The notes: generated by a model from the sequence alone, not told the origin. Shown: positions 46,009-56,573, numbered from the stretch's first letter. The stretch: 64,000 bases of DNA from JANXQG01 sp963775975 (GCA_963775975.1 CAVZKX010000002.1:3906001-3970000), one strand, 5' to 3'. Translations and numbers: made by a program.

Positions 46009-46749
46009 TCACTTCGCATCTTCCCTCCGCACTTGCACTTGCAGCGCGCCGAGCATCCGGGTCACGGCTTCTTCCTTGCGATCGATGAAGGGCACGTTGT
46101 CCAGCACGATCGGCTGGCGATCGTTGCTGGTGTAGATGACCAGCTTGCCGGATCGCAGCAGGAGATACTCGAAAATGTCGTTGATGTCTTTCTCCATCCG
46201 CAGATTCGGGGCCGAGAGCCGCTCCAGGTTGCTCAAAAAGCCGTGGTGGTGCAGAAGTTCGTTGCCGCGGACTTCCCAGTAATCGAGCCGCACTTGCAAC
46301 ACGACCACCAGGAACATCCCGCCCAGGATCGCGGCGATCGTCCAATAGAAAGTGGCGTTGGCCTTGGGATGAAAGTGCCTGACAAAATCCTTAATCGCCG
46401 GCCAGAAGTCGGGCTTGAAGGTGAACAGCAACACCAGACTCATGACTACCGCCGCCGCGAAGAAAAAGAGCGTCAGCGAAGTCGTGCGGGGAAAGTCGAA
46501 GGCCAGGATCACCAGATTGATGGTGAACACGCACAGGAATAGCGCGCCGATGCCGGCGGCGACGTCATTCTCCGGTCCGAACGGATCGGTGAGAAAGTGC
46601 ATCCAGATGGCAGAGACGACCGCGAGCAGGAACGTCGGATAGAGAAAGATGATCTTGGGATACGGCACCAGAAGCACGCGTTCGGGCGACTCGACAGTCG
46701 TGTTGACTGCCGGTTGCGGACTGGGCTTGTCGCTGGCTGTGGTAGACAT
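46009..46749 (-). CDS. Membrane protein with PH-like C-terminal domain
   Basis: 246 residues with four hydrophobic segments in the first 155 (FLYPTFLLAVVSAIWMHFL, IGALFLCVFTINLVILAF, LTLFFFAAAVVMSLVLLFTF, FYWTIAAILGGMFLVVVLQV), then a soluble part LDYWEVRGNELLHHHGFLSNLERLS...VIYTSNDRQPIVLDNVPFIDRKEEAV that has the look of a bacterial PH-like domain. Function unknown. It is divergent from the Mg2+ ATPase gene, which has its own promoter. Confidence 0.6.
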   Translation of the reverse strand: MSTTASDKPSPQPAVNTTVESPERVLLVPYPKIIFLYPTFLLAVVSAIWMHFLTDPFGPENDVAAGIGALFLCVFTINLVILAFDFPRTTSLTLFFFAAAVVMSLVLLFTFKPDFWPAIKDFVRHFHPKANATFYWTIAAILGGMFLVVVLQVRLDYWEVRGNELLHHHGFLSNLERLSAPNLRMEKDINDIFEYLLLRSGKLVIYTSNDRQPIVLDNVPFIDRKEEAVTRMLGALQVQVRREDAK

Positions 46750-46865
46750 AAGGAGATCCTTGCAGGCAATTGGTGTGACCGATGAGAGTAGGACATTTTA
46801 CCCCGACGCAATCCTGCCTCGCAAGCCATGCTGAGGTTTATCATGTGAGCCCTGCCCGAAGTCGG

Positions 46866-46894
46866 TTGGCAGGCATCTCCTAGCGACGTATAAT
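46866..46894 (+). promoter_or_regulatory. Promoter of the Mg2+ ATPase gene
   Basis: TTGGCA (46866-46871), 17-base spacer, perfect TATAAT (46889-46894). The -10 overlaps an ATG at 46893, which therefore cannot be the start codon; the first usable start is at 46959. Confidence 0.65.
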
Positions 46895-46958
46895 GGCCTC
46901 CTTCCGTCGTTTGGCGGCCGCTTGCGACCGAACATCGATACGTGCCCGATCCAGTGCT

Positions 46959-49658
46959 ATGCCTATAAAGCCGATCTTCACGCTGCCGAAAAACATCATG
47001 TCAGCCCTGCGGCGGCCGGCGCAGACAATCCAGGTCTCGCCGCTGTTGGCGGAGGTAGCGGCATGCGACGCTCGGCAGGTATTTGAGCGGCTCGACACTA
47101 GCGAGAAGGGCTTAAGCGAGGAGGAGGCCGAGCGGCGACTCGAGCAGCATGGGCCGAACGTCGTGGCGAAGGAGCAGCGGTTTCGGCGGCTGAAGCTGCT
47201 GGGCCACGCCTGCGTGAATCCCTTGGTGATCCTTCTCCTGGCGCTGGCTGGCCTTTCGTGGTGGACCGACGACCTTGGCGGCGCCACCGTCATGTTCGCA
47301 ATGGTAGTGCTCGGAGTCGGTCTCCGCTTCATTCAGGAAGCCCGGGCCGACACCGCCGCGGCCAAGCTCAAGGCCATGATCAGCGTCACGGCCACCGTGG
47401 TACGCGACGGGCAAGCCCGCGAATTGCCGCTGGGCCATCTCGTGCCGGGCGACGTGGTGCAACTTGCCGCCGGCGACATGATTCCGGCCGATCTCCGCCT
47501 TGTGTCCTGCAAGGACTTGTTCGTCATCCAATCGAGCCTCACCGGGGAGTCGTTGCCCGTGGAAAAGTTCGACGCCAAAGAGAATGGAAACGGCAAGTCG
47601 GCGCTGGAACTGAAAAACACATGCTTTCTCGGTACGAGCGTGGAAAGCGGGGCGGCCATGGGCGTGATCGTGGAGACGGGCTTCAAGACCTACCTGGGCG
47701 GCATGGCACAGTCGCTCGTCGGACGGCAAGCCCCGACGAGCTTTGACAGAGGCGTCGCCCGATTCACCTGGCTGATGATGTCGTTCATGGCAGTGATGGT
47801 GCCGCTGGTGTTCCTCATCAACGGTCTGACCAAAGGCGATTGGAGGGCCATCGCCTCGGCCTGGCACGAGGGACCAAAGCAGTTTCTCATCGCCTTGGGA
47901 ACGCAGGGCGATTGGAAGCAGGCATTTTTCTTTGCTCTGGCGGTCGCCGTGGGACTGACGCCCGAAATGCTGCCGATGATCGTCTCGGTCTGCCTCTCCC
48001 GCGGCGCTATCGGCATGTCGCGGAAGAAGGTCATCGTCAAGCGGCTCAACTCGATCCAGAACCTCGGCGCGATGGACGTGCTCTGCACGGACAAGACCGG
48101 CACGCTCACGCTGGACCGCGTGATCCTGGAGCGGCATTGCGACGTCGTCCGCAGCGAGGACGAAGCGGTACTCGTCCATGCCTACCTCAACAGCCATTTC
48201 CAAACCGGCCTCCGCAACGTTCTGGATCGCGCGATCCTGCAGTTCGAGGAGCTCCACGAAAAACACGCGGTGCCGGACCACAAGAAGATCGACGAAATCC
48301 CCTTCGATTTCTCCCGCAAGCGGATGTCGGTCGTCGTCGAGACGCCGCGAGGGCGTCCGCCGCCTGATCTGCAAGGGCGCGACCGAGGCCGTCTTCGCAG
48401 TGCTGCGATCGATTCGAGCTGGAGGGCAAGGTCTACCCCGTCGATCCACTCCTGATTGCCGACTTGAAGGAGTATTGCGACGAACTGAGTTCCGACGGCT
48501 TCCGTGTGCTGGCGATCGCCTATCAAGACGTCGAGCCGAAGGCCGCCTACTCGAAGGACGACGAGCGGAATCTGGTGTTGATGGGCTACGTTGCCTTCCT
48601 CGACCCGCCCAAGGATTCCGCAGCCCCGGCCATCTTGGCGCTGAAGAACCACGGTATCGACGGTCAAGGTGCTCACCGGCGACAATGAACTTGTCAGCCG
48701 CAAGATCTGTCAGGAAGTGGGGCTCTCAACCGATTGCGTGCTATTGGGCGCCGAGGTGGAGGCCATGAAGGACGCCGAGCTCGCCGAGGCCGCCGAACGG
48801 GCCTCGCTTTTTGCACGGCTCTCGCCCGCCCACAAACAGCGCGTGATCCGCGCCTTGCAGGGTAAGGGTCACGTCGTCGGGTTCCTGGGCGACGGCATCA
48901 ACGACTCGCCCTCGCTGCGAGCCGCCGACGTGGGCATTTCGGTGGACAGCGCCGTGGACATCGCCAAGGAGGCCGCCGACATGATCCTCCTGGAAAAAAG
49001 CCTCATGGTGCTGGAGGAAGGCGTGCTGGAAGGCCGCAAGGTTTTTGCCAATATCCTCAAGTACGTCCGGATGGGCGCAAGCTCGAACTTTGGCAATATG
49101 TTCAGCGTCCTGGGCGCGAGCGCCATTTTGCCGTTCCTGCCGATGGAACCCAAGCAGATCTTGACAAACAACCTGCTTTACGACTTCTCGCAGGTGCCGA
49201 TTCCGGGCGACAATGTCGATCCCGAGCAGATCGTCCGGCCGCGCCCCTGGCAGATGGGCGAGATCGCCAAGTTCATCCTCTTTATCGGCCCATGCAGCTC
49301 GATTTTCGACTACACGACCTATTTCATGATGCTCTACAAGTTCCATTGCTGGAATAACGCGGCGCTCTTCCAGACCGGCTGGTTCGTGGAATCGCTGCTG
49401 ACGCAAACGCTTATCATTCATGTCATCCGCACGAACAAGATCCCCTTCCTGCAAAGCTGGGCGAGCTGGCCGTTGACGGTGACGACCGCCGTTATCATGG
49501 CCTTCGGCGCGTGGCTGCCGTTCTCGCCGATCGCCGGCTGGCTCGGCTTCTCGCCGCTGCCGCCGCTTTACTGGCCTCTGGTCATCCTCACGCTCTTCTG
49601 TTACGTTCTTTTGACCCAGACTGTCAAGTTCTGGTTGATACGCAAGGCATGGATTTGA
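46959..49658 (+). CDS. mgtA: MgtA-type Mg2+-importing P-type ATPase, three frameshifts
   Basis: About 900 residues. Start at 46959 follows the promoter at 46866-46894; 46998 is also possible. Domain order is normal: N-terminal GLSEEEAERRLEQHGPN, actuator with SLTGESLPVEK, VGLTPEMLPMIVSVCLSRGAIG (MgtA-specific), phosphorylation motif CTDKTGTLTLD, nucleotide-binding, then VKVLTGDNELVSRKI, GFLGDGINDSPSLRAADVGISVD and ILTNNLLYDFSQVPIPGDNVD. Frameshifts at about 48355 (extra C), 48411 (extra A) and 48661 (extra G) break it. A 24-codon segment between two GGCGATTGGA copies (47835 and 47907) lies in the extracytoplasmic loop before VGLTPEM and is absent from E. coli MgtA. Confidence 0.9.
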
Positions 49659-49669
49659 AAGAGACGATT

Positions 49670-50059
49670 ATGGACGAAAGCCCGATTCCCCTGGCTGAAA
49701 TGCATGAGCAGCAGCGGCAGAAGGCCGATATCATCGGCCTACCCCACGCCCGCCGGCACATCTTCCTCTGCTGCGATCAGACGAAGCCGAATTGCTCGAC
49801 CAAGGAGCAGTCGCTGGCCGCCTGGGACTATCTCAAGTCCCGTCTTGACGAGCTTGGCCTCGCCGGTGCCGGCGGCATCTGCCGCACCAAGGCCAATTGC
49901 CTGCGGTTCTGCAAGGGCGGGCCGATCGCCGTCGTCTATCCCGAGGGCGCCTGGTACTCGCACTGCGATCCGCCCGTGCTGGAAGAGATCATCCAGGAGC
50001 ATCTCATCGGCGGACGGATTGTGGAGAAGTACTTGATCACGCAAAAGAGACTGGACTAG
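49670..50059 (+). CDS. 2Fe-2S thioredoxin-like ferredoxin
   Basis: 129 residues from the ATG at 49670 (49649 possible). HIFLCCDQTKPNCSTKEQSLAAWDYLKSRLDELGL then GGICRTKANCLRFCKGGPIAVVYPEGAWYSHCDPPVLEEIIQEHLIGG; the Cys pattern matches the thioredoxin-like 2Fe-2S ferredoxins. Acts as an electron carrier; partner unknown. It starts 11 bases after the ATPase stop and may be read from the same mRNA. Confidence 0.8.
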   Translation: MDESPIPLAEMHEQQRQKADIIGLPHARRHIFLCCDQTKPNCSTKEQSLAAWDYLKSRLDELGLAGAGGICRTKANCLRFCKGGPIAVVYPEGAWYSHCDPPVLEEIIQEHLIGGRIVEKYLITQKRLD

Positions 50060-50083
50060 GCCGTTGAGAGGAGGCATGCCTTG

Positions 50084-52213
50084 ATGCAGCTCGACCGAAG
50101 GGCGCTCTTGATCTCAGCGCTTTTGACCCTGGCCGTTGTGCTAGTCTTCTGCCAGACCGGACGCCACGAGTTCGTCAACTTTGACGACGACCGCTATGTC
50201 TACGACAACGACCACATCAAGCCGGGCCTTACGCTTCGCAATCTTGGGTACTATCTCGTTCACCGCCATTCCTACACGTACCACCCGGTCACAAGCATCT
50301 CGCACATGCTCGATTGCACGTTGTTCGGCGCGCGCATGGTGGATGCGGGCAAGCACCACTGGATGAGCGTAGTTTTCCACGCGGCAACGGCCGTGGGGCT
50401 ATTCCTTGTGCTGCGGCAAATGACCGCCCGCCTCTGGCCCTCGGCGCTGGTCGCCGCCGTCTTCGCCATCCATCCGCTGCGGGTCGAATCGGTGGCTTGG
50501 ATCTCCGAACGGCGTGACGTGCTGAGCGGCGTGTTCTTTGTGGGGACGATTTGGGCCTACGTGCGCTATGTTCGCCAACCGCAATCCAAGCAGCGCAATA
50601 TCGTGCTGTGCCTGATATTCGCGCTTGGGCTCTTAACAAAGCCGATGCTCGTCACGCTGCCGCTGGTGCTGCTCCTGCTGGACTATTGGCCGCTGGACCG
50701 ATGGCGGATCGAGGCGGACAAAGACTCTTTGCGGTGCGGTGCCGGCTCGCCCGCCAAGGAACAACCGGGTGAAGTACTTGAACCGGTCGAGGCATTTCCA
50801 CCGATCGAGTTCCGTCCATCCGCGCTAGAAGTCGTGCCGACGCTCGTCGAGCACTCGCCGCCCGTCCGTCGCCGTTTGCCTTGGCACTTATTGATCGAAA
50901 AGCTTCCACTCTTTGCCCTTTCATTCATCGATTGCCTGATCACGCTCTTCACCCAAGGCGACGGCGGGGCGATCCAGTCGCTCGACTTAGTGTCGTGGAA
51001 GGCCCGCATCGCCAACGCGTCGATCGCCTACGCGAACTACTTAGGATGTTTCTTCTGGCCGCGGGGACTAGCCGTCCTTTATCCGCATCCACTCGATAAC
51101 TTCAACCTCCACGAGTCGGTTTGGAAGGCCGCCTTGCTGGCGGCTGTCACGGCCGGTGCATGGATCCTGCGTCGACGGATGCCCTATCTGCTGGTCGGAT
51201 GGCTCTGGTATCTGATAACGCTCATCCCGGTGATCGGCATGCTCCAGGTCGGCGGACAGTCGATGGCCGACCGCTACACTTACCTACCGCAGATCGGCCT
51301 GGCGATCGCCGTGGTCTGGGGTCTGGCTGGTGCGGTCAAGCTGGTCGGCGTGCGCGCCGTGCCGGCCTTCGCCTCCGCCGCAATCCTCGCGGCCCTCGCC
51401 GCCGCGGCTTGGTTGCAAACGACCTACTGGCGCAATAGCGAATCCTTGTGGGTCCGCGAAACGTCGTTTCCCCAATATGATAACGCCGTGTCACATTACA
51501 ACTATGGCCTGGTCCTGGCGGAGAGGGGAAACCACCCCGCTGCTGCCCAGCAATACGAGGCTGCGTTGTCGCGCGATCCGACGGACGAAGCAAGCCGGCT
51601 CAACTTAGGCCTTTCCTACGAAGCCTTAGGCAGCGCCGACGCCGCGATCCTGCAGTACCGCAAGATTCTCGAAGTTAACGCCAAGTCGACTAGCGGTCTA
51701 ACGAATCTTGCCCGCCTCCTGCAAGACCGCGGCGACGATCGCGAGGCCGTCAAGCATCTTCGTGCCGCTCATGAGGAGGAACCGCTGAACTATACGACGT
51801 GCACCCAGCTTGCCTTCCTGTTGGCCGCATCGCCCGATAACTCCCTTCGCAATGGTGGCGAGGCGCTTCGGGTAGCTCAGCGTGCCGTTGAACTGAGCAA
51901 AGCGAAAGACGCCGCGACCTTGGACGCGCGAGCGGCTGCCTACGCCGAGACGGGCGATTTCGCCGCGGCCGAAGTCGATGCCAAAGCCGCGCTGAAGCTG
52001 GCAACCAACAGCGACGATAAAAAACTGGCAGGGGCAATCTGTAATCGACTCGCACTTTACCAGTCCAAGAAACCTTATCGTTTGACGGTCCGCTCGAAGG
52101 AACAATCGCAGAATCCAAAGCAATCGCAAAACCGATCGCATAGAATATCAGAGGAGTCCAAACACGAATCATTCGGCGGCACCGCGGCCGCCAGTTCGAA
52201 TAGAAGGTCCTGA
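50084..52213 (+). CDS. TMTC/GT-C-like membrane protein with TPR repeats
   Basis: 709 residues; ATG at 50084 is preceded by GAGAGGAGG. The N-terminal part is a GT-C-like membrane domain: FVNFDDDRYVYDND (the acidic DDD motif of TMTC/PMT-like mannosyltransferases), AIHPLRVESVAWISERRDVLSGVFF, GLLTKPMLVTLPLVLLLLDYWPL and MLQVGGQSMADRYTYLPQIGL, with roughly ten helices. Residues about 465-600 carry TPR units (VSHYNYGLVLAERGNHPAAAQQYEAAL, LNLGLSYEALGSADAAILQY). The last 40 residues are low-complexity Ser/Gln. Transfer of sugar to exported proteins is inferred from the family. The next gene starts two bases after its stop. Confidence 0.75.
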   Translation: MQLDRRALLISALLTLAVVLVFCQTGRHEFVNFDDDRYVYDNDHIKPGLTLRNLGYYLVHRHSYTYHPVTSISHMLDCTLFGARMVDAGKHHWMSVVFHAATAVGLFLVLRQMTARLWPSALVAAVFAIHPLRVESVAWISERRDVLSGVFFVGTIWAYVRYVRQPQSKQRNIVLCLIFALGLLTKPMLVTLPLVLLLLDYWPLDRWRIEADKDSLRCGAGSPAKEQPGEVLEPVEAFPPIEFRPSALEVVPTLVEHSPPVRRRLPWHLLIEKLPLFALSFIDCLITLFTQGDGGAIQSLDLVSWKARIANASIAYANYLGCFFWPRGLAVLYPHPLDNFNLHESVWKAALLAAVTAGAWILRRRMPYLLVGWLWYLITLIPVIGMLQVGGQSMADRYTYLPQIGLAIAVVWGLAGAVKLVGVRAVPAFASAAILAALAAAAWLQTTYWRNSESLWVRETSFPQYDNAVSHYNYGLVLAERGNHPAAAQQYEAALSRDPTDEASRLNLGLSYEALGSADAAILQYRKILEVNAKSTSGLTNLARLLQDRGDDREAVKHLRAAHEEEPLNYTTCTQLAFLLAASPDNSLRNGGEALRVAQRAVELSKAKDAATLDARAAAYAETGDFAAAEVDAKAALKLATNSDDKKLAGAICNRLALYQSKKPYRLTVRSKEQSQNPKQSQNRSHRISEESKHESFGGTAAASSNRRS

Positions 52214-52215
52214 CC

Positions 52216-55200
52216 TTGCATCGCCTGCCCGTTGTAGTCTTCGCGATTGCAGCCTTCGCCGCGCAAGACGTGCAGGGTGAATCTGGCGAAAACTACTTGC
52301 CCCATCCCGGCTTCGAAGCGGGCGCGAAGTCCTGGGAACTTTGCCCTTGTCCCAATGCCGACGTCAAGATCGACGATACGGTGTCACGATCCGGCAAACG
52401 ATCGCTCCGCATGGAATACCATAAGGAGGTCGATCCGCGCCTCGGCACCTGCTCCTACGCAGACGAATTCATCCCCGCCGTGCTTAAGCCGGGCCATGTC
52501 TACACGGTGTCCGGCTGGATCAAGATCGCGGGCGTCCCGCCCGGCAAGACCGGCCCGATCGCCTATCTCTGCGAGGCCCATGCCGAGCGCGGCAGCTCGA
52601 CGCCCTTATCGGGCAATACCGATCCTGCCAAGAACCACGGCTGGGTTTTTGTCTCGTTCCAATACACGTCGCCGCTGAACGATACGAACGGGCACCAGTT
52701 CCGTTGCCAATGCCACTCGGCGAACGACGGCATGGCCGGCGCCGTCTGGTTCGACGACTTGAAGGTCGAAGAGGGCGACCAGCCAACGGCGTTTCGCCCG
52801 GACTGGATCGACCCGACTGAGCTTTACTCACGGGAATCGCGGCTATCCTGGTTTCCGCTGCCGCTCGATTTCCGCAGCAGCCTGGACGTTGTGACGCCGC
52901 ATGTGGAATTGGCCCGTCCTATCGCCGGCGCCGCGCCGCGCGTACTGTGGGCCGGCTTTTACAACAATGCCCGCGTCGGCTGCGAACTTGCCGAACGGGG
53001 CGACATGACGTTGGACAGCGTCGTGCTCAATGCGTCGAGCATCGACGCGACGCCCGTGCGAACGCTCCACGAAAAGTGCGTCGAGGTTCTTCGCTCGCGG
53101 CTGGGCATCGATCCCAAACTTCCACCCGAACGTTCCCCGCAGGTTCTCCTAATCGAACAAGGAATCCTCGAACTGCTCAACCGGCAGGACCGGGCCGCGA
53201 TCGTCGATCGCATCGCCCAAGGAATGGGCTGCGTCGTGCTGCTTGGCCCGATCCGTGTTCGCGACCATCCAGGCGCGGTGGCGACGCCAAAGATCAAGGA
53301 AATGATCTCTGCGGCGGAGAAGCTCCAGCAGCCGGGCCACGGCCGCGTGCTCACGGTGATGAACATCGAGCAGCACCCGCTTTGGTCGCATGGCACGCTC
53401 GGCATCGAGACGGTCTACAGCGACATGCTGCAGGCCATCTACCGATCGCGGGGCATTCCACCCGTGGACGTTCGCGCCGCTGCGCGGCCATTGCAGCCTG
53501 CTGCCAACGCGCCTTGGACGGCGACCCTCTACGGCCGAGGGGCGAGCGTGCGCGTTCGCATCTTCCGAGACATTCAGACAAGCTACAGTTCGCTCATGGA
53601 CGGCTATGGCACTTCGCTCACGCGCTCCCTTGTCGCCGAAGGCGCGGCGAAGGCCGACCCCGCGGCAACCGGTACGGTCCGCTGCGCGATGGAGCCTTTG
53701 CCGGCCGGAAGTTACATGCTGCTTGGGCAAATGCTCGACGAGCGGAAACAGGTTCTTGGCTGGTCCCTCGTCCCCTTGACTGTCACATCGCCGGTTGAAA
53801 TTGTCAAACTGGATGCCGGAGCCGGGACTTTCGTGCCTCAGCAGCCGCTGCAAGTGGCCTGCACGATCAGCAATCATCAACGTCCGATTCGCACTGCCCG
53901 GTTTGTGACGCAAATCGACGATCCGCGAGGGCGCATCTTGGCCCGAACGAGCATCCCGCTATCGATCTTGCATGGAGATTCGCCTCTGCAACTGGCTTTG
54001 GACCTGCCGCATGCCGAAAGTTGTGCGGTTCGCCTGCAGGTCTTCGTCGTGGCCGATAAACTCGTCCTTGCCCAGCGGTCGCTCTGGTTGAGCAGCGAGC
54101 AATTGATGCCGCGGATCGATTTTCACGTCGGCCCTTATGATGATTTCAACGAGGCATGGAGCCTGCTCGGCGCGGATATGACCGTTGGGCCGCCGCGACC
54201 GGATATCGGGTTGCGGCCACTGCCGTGGCTCGACGTACCTGCCGCGATGGGTGACAACGCTAGTTTTTGCGACCCGCGCTCCCTCGAGGCGGCGGCGAAG
54301 TGTGTAACATCAACGCTGGATGCGGACGACCCCTGGACCGTCGTCGGCTGCATCCTTCACGACGAATTGAACTCCGCCGGCTTCAGCTCGCCGCCCGCGG
54401 CAACCGACGGCGAGTTCTTCCGCCGCTACTTGAAGGAAACGTACGGAGACGTGAAGGCCCTCAACGCGTCCTGGGGCACGAGCTACGGCGACTGGTCCGA
54501 GATCGATGCCGCCGTCGCGAAGATCCGCTTTGTCACGCAGAGCGATCGCAACCCGGCGCCTTGGGCCGATTGGAATGCCGCGTCCGAGCAGGCAGCCCAT
54601 CGCTTTTACGCGGCGCTCGACGAGCGCGTACGGCAAGGGCATCCTTCGGCGCGGCTAGGCCCCGGCGGCACGCGCGATACCAATGGCGTCAACGGTTTTG
54701 ACTGGTGGCTGCTCGCGCACGACTTCCGTTTCGCCTGCCTTTACAATGGCATTCACGACGAGATGTACCGCTCGTTCGCTCCGAAAGGGCGTCTCATGGC
54801 GAACTGGTCGCACCTTACCGATGCCGCCGACGACCCCGATTTGCTCCGCGTGCGCATCTGGCAGGATGTCTTCGCCCAGTGCGGTGCGACGCCCGTCTAC
54901 GGCGGACGCTACTCGAACGTCTTCTACCCCGACTATCGGCCCAAGCCGGGCATTCTCGCCTATGCGGCGGAGTTGGCGCAAGTTCGCAATGGCATCGGGC
55001 GGCTCGTGATGGACGCTCGGCGCAACGACGCCGCGGCGGCCGTCTTCTACTCTCCCGCCTCTTATCGGGCACGCATCGTTGCGATGAAGGACGACGACTA
55101 CTACCACGCCGCCGCAGAGCAGAATGGCTTGCTGGGATCGATTTCCACCGCGCTGGCCGACTTGCGGATTGGATCTCATTTCATCTCTTACGAACAAGTG

Positions 55201-56172
55201 GCCCGCGGCGAGCTTGACCCTCGGAAGGCCAAGGCTCTCTTCCTTTGGGGTGCGATAGCATTGAGCGACGCGGAGGCGGTTGCCATTCATCGCTATCTGG
55301 ACGAAGGTGGCATCGTGGTCGCCGACAGCGAGCCGGGCCTCTACGATGAGCACTGCCATCGCCGCCCGGCCGGCGTGCTGCACGATTGTCTGCCGGAAAA
55401 GAGAACCGCCGCCCGCCGAATCGGCCGAGGCAAGTTCGTCCTGTATAGCGACCTGCCTTCCACCTATGTTAAGGCCCGCGGATACGGCTATCAGGGCACG
55501 GCCGACCCGACGAACGGCGACGAGGCGCGGAGGGCCGCCACGAAGCTCCGCGCCATGCTCGACGATCAGGCCGGCTTGCATGGCAATTTCCGCCTTTGCG
55601 ATGACGGCGGCCGCGACCTCGACTGCACTGCCACTTCGATGGACTTCGTCGATGGACAAGCCAGGTACGTGGCCTGCGTCGTGCCGGGCAAGTACGGCAA
55701 TACAACGCCTGCGCGGCTGACGATTACCGCCGCCGGCCATCTCTACGATTGCCGCGCGGGGAAGTATCTGGGGGCGACCGATGGCGCGGCTCCGAGCGGC
55801 GTTGACCTTCGTCTGGCAACCGGAAACCTCTTTGCGCTCTTGCCTTATCGCATGGAGCATCTCGAACTTGCCGCGCCCGCCCGTGCGGCGCCTGGCCAGC
55901 CGATTGACGTGAAGGCGGCGGTGGTTGCCACTGCGAAGGCCTCAAGCATCCCCTTCGTCCGGCACTTCATTGTTTTCCAACTTCGCCGCCCCGACGGTCG
56001 CGAGTTGCCGGAGCACCGCTGGATCGTGGAGACGGAGAATGGCGTTGTGTCGGCTCGACTTTACTTGGCTTTGAACGATCCGGTCGGCAAGTGGACTTTG
56101 ATTTCCCGGGACGTGGCGACGGGGATTCGCCAGACCGAAGTGATCGAGATTCAGGGCGCAGCGGTAAATTGA
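52216..56172 (+). CDS. Large secreted GH42-like glycosidase with N-terminal carbohydrate-binding domain
   Basis: 1318 residues, TTG start at 52216. Signal peptide VVVFAIAAFAAQDVQG. Residues about 27-195 form a CBM4/9-like beta-sandwich (NYLPHPGFEAGAKSW, SRSGKRSLRMEYHKE, AVWFDDLKVEE). The catalytic-type region around residues 620-900 has GH42-like features: WLDVPAAMGDN, CILHDELNSAGFSSPPAATDGEFFRRYLKETYGDVKALNASWGTSYGDWSEIDA, where the Glu in HDE and the Glu in IHDEMYRS are candidate catalytic residues, and a flavodoxin-like part near ALFLWGAIALSDAEAVAIHRYLDEGGIVVADSEPG that fits a beta-galactosidase trimerisation domain. Substrate unknown. Probably in operon with the TMTC-like gene. Confidence 0.7.
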   Translation: MHRLPVVVFAIAAFAAQDVQGESGENYLPHPGFEAGAKSWELCPCPNADVKIDDTVSRSGKRSLRMEYHKEVDPRLGTCSYADEFIPAVLKPGHVYTVSGWIKIAGVPPGKTGPIAYLCEAHAERGSSTPLSGNTDPAKNHGWVFVSFQYTSPLNDTNGHQFRCQCHSANDGMAGAVWFDDLKVEEGDQPTAFRPDWIDPTELYSRESRLSWFPLPLDFRSSLDVVTPHVELARPIAGAAPRVLWAGFYNNARVGCELAERGDMTLDSVVLNASSIDATPVRTLHEKCVEVLRSRLGIDPKLPPERSPQVLLIEQGILELLNRQDRAAIVDRIAQGMGCVVLLGPIRVRDHPGAVATPKIKEMISAAEKLQQPGHGRVLTVMNIEQHPLWSHGTLGIETVYSDMLQAIYRSRGIPPVDVRAAARPLQPAANAPWTATLYGRGASVRVRIFRDIQTSYSSLMDGYGTSLTRSLVAEGAAKADPAATGTVRCAMEPLPAGSYMLLGQMLDERKQVLGWSLVPLTVTSPVEIVKLDAGAGTFVPQQPLQVACTISNHQRPIRTARFVTQIDDPRGRILARTSIPLSILHGDSPLQLALDLPHAESCAVRLQVFVVADKLVLAQRSLWLSSEQLMPRIDFHVGPYDDFNEAWSLLGADMTVGPPRPDIGLRPLPWLDVPAAMGDNASFCDPRSLEAAAKCVTSTLDADDPWTVVGCILHDELNSAGFSSPPAATDGEFFRRYLKETYGDVKALNASWGTSYGDWSEIDAAVAKIRFVTQSDRNPAPWADWNAASEQAAHRFYAALDERVRQGHPSARLGPGGTRDTNGVNGFDWWLLAHDFRFACLYNGIHDEMYRSFAPKGRLMANWSHLTDAADDPDLLRVRIWQDVFAQCGATPVYGGRYSNVFYPDYRPKPGILAYAAELAQVRNGIGRLVMDARRNDAAAAVFYSPASYRARIVAMKDDDYYHAAAEQNGLLGSISTALADLRIGSHFISYEQVARGELDPRKAKALFLWGAIALSDAEAVAIHRYLDEGGIVVADSEPGLYDEHCHRRPAGVLHDCLPEKRTAARRIGRGKFVLYSDLPSTYVKARGYGYQGTADPTNGDEARRAATKLRAMLDDQAGLHGNFRLCDDGGRDLDCTATSMDFVDGQARYVACVVPGKYGNTTPARLTITAAGHLYDCRAGKYLGATDGAAPSGVDLRLATGNLFALLPYRMEHLELAAPARAAPGQPIDVKAAVVATAKASSIPFVRHFIVFQLRRPDGRELPEHRWIVETENGVVSARLYLALNDPVGKWTLISRDVATGIRQTEVIEIQGAAVN

Positions 56173-56185
56173 CGAGCCAGCCCTC

Positions 56186-56573
56186 CTATCCCACACTTCG
56201 ATGAAAATGCACGTGCCGCCATCGGCCGTTTTGCCGCTGCCAGACGCGGCGTTTCCTCCGAGCGCGCGGTCACTGGGTTGCCGCCGGCGTCGACCTTCTG
56301 CACGAGGCGGATGAAGCTGATCACCGCCACGTCGCCCATCACGCGGACGTGCGGCGTGCTGACCGTGATGTTCAACGGTCCCGCCGCGCCCCCCAGCTTG
56401 AAATAGAAGTGGTGGAACTCCATCCCCTCAACCCACTGCCCGCGGGCCTCTGGCTCGAAGCACGTGAGAGTCGGGTCGCAAAGTTCTTCATACGTGGCCC
56501 AATCGCCAGCGGCAATGCTTTCCAGCAGACGGCGGTTGATGGCCAGGAGTTCGTTCGTGGTTGTGTCGCACAT
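56186..56573 (-). CDS. CaMKII-association-domain / SnoaL-like protein, one frameshift
   Basis: About 129 residues. ELLAINRRLLESIAAGDWATYEELCDPTLTCFEPEARGQWVEGMEFHHFYFKLG and ISTPHVR, GDVAVISFIRLVQKVDAGGNP match the NTF2-like CaMKII association-domain family. An extra C near 56248 moves the frame; the correct reading ends RVWQRQNGRWRHVHFHRSVG at 56186, the usual C-terminal strand of the family. Function unknown. It converges on the large glycosidase gene. Confidence 0.75.

Noticed and set aside
46893..46958. Upstream ATG of mgtA at 46893
   Set aside because: It overlaps the TATAAT box of a good promoter (46866-46894), so it would not be in the mRNA.
47112..48449. Minus-strand open frame of 445 codons
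   Set aside because: Shadow of mgtA; the plus strand carries DKTGTLT and other P-type ATPase motifs.
54655..55860. Minus-strand open frame of 401 codons
   Set aside because: Antisense to the GH42-like gene and without motifs.
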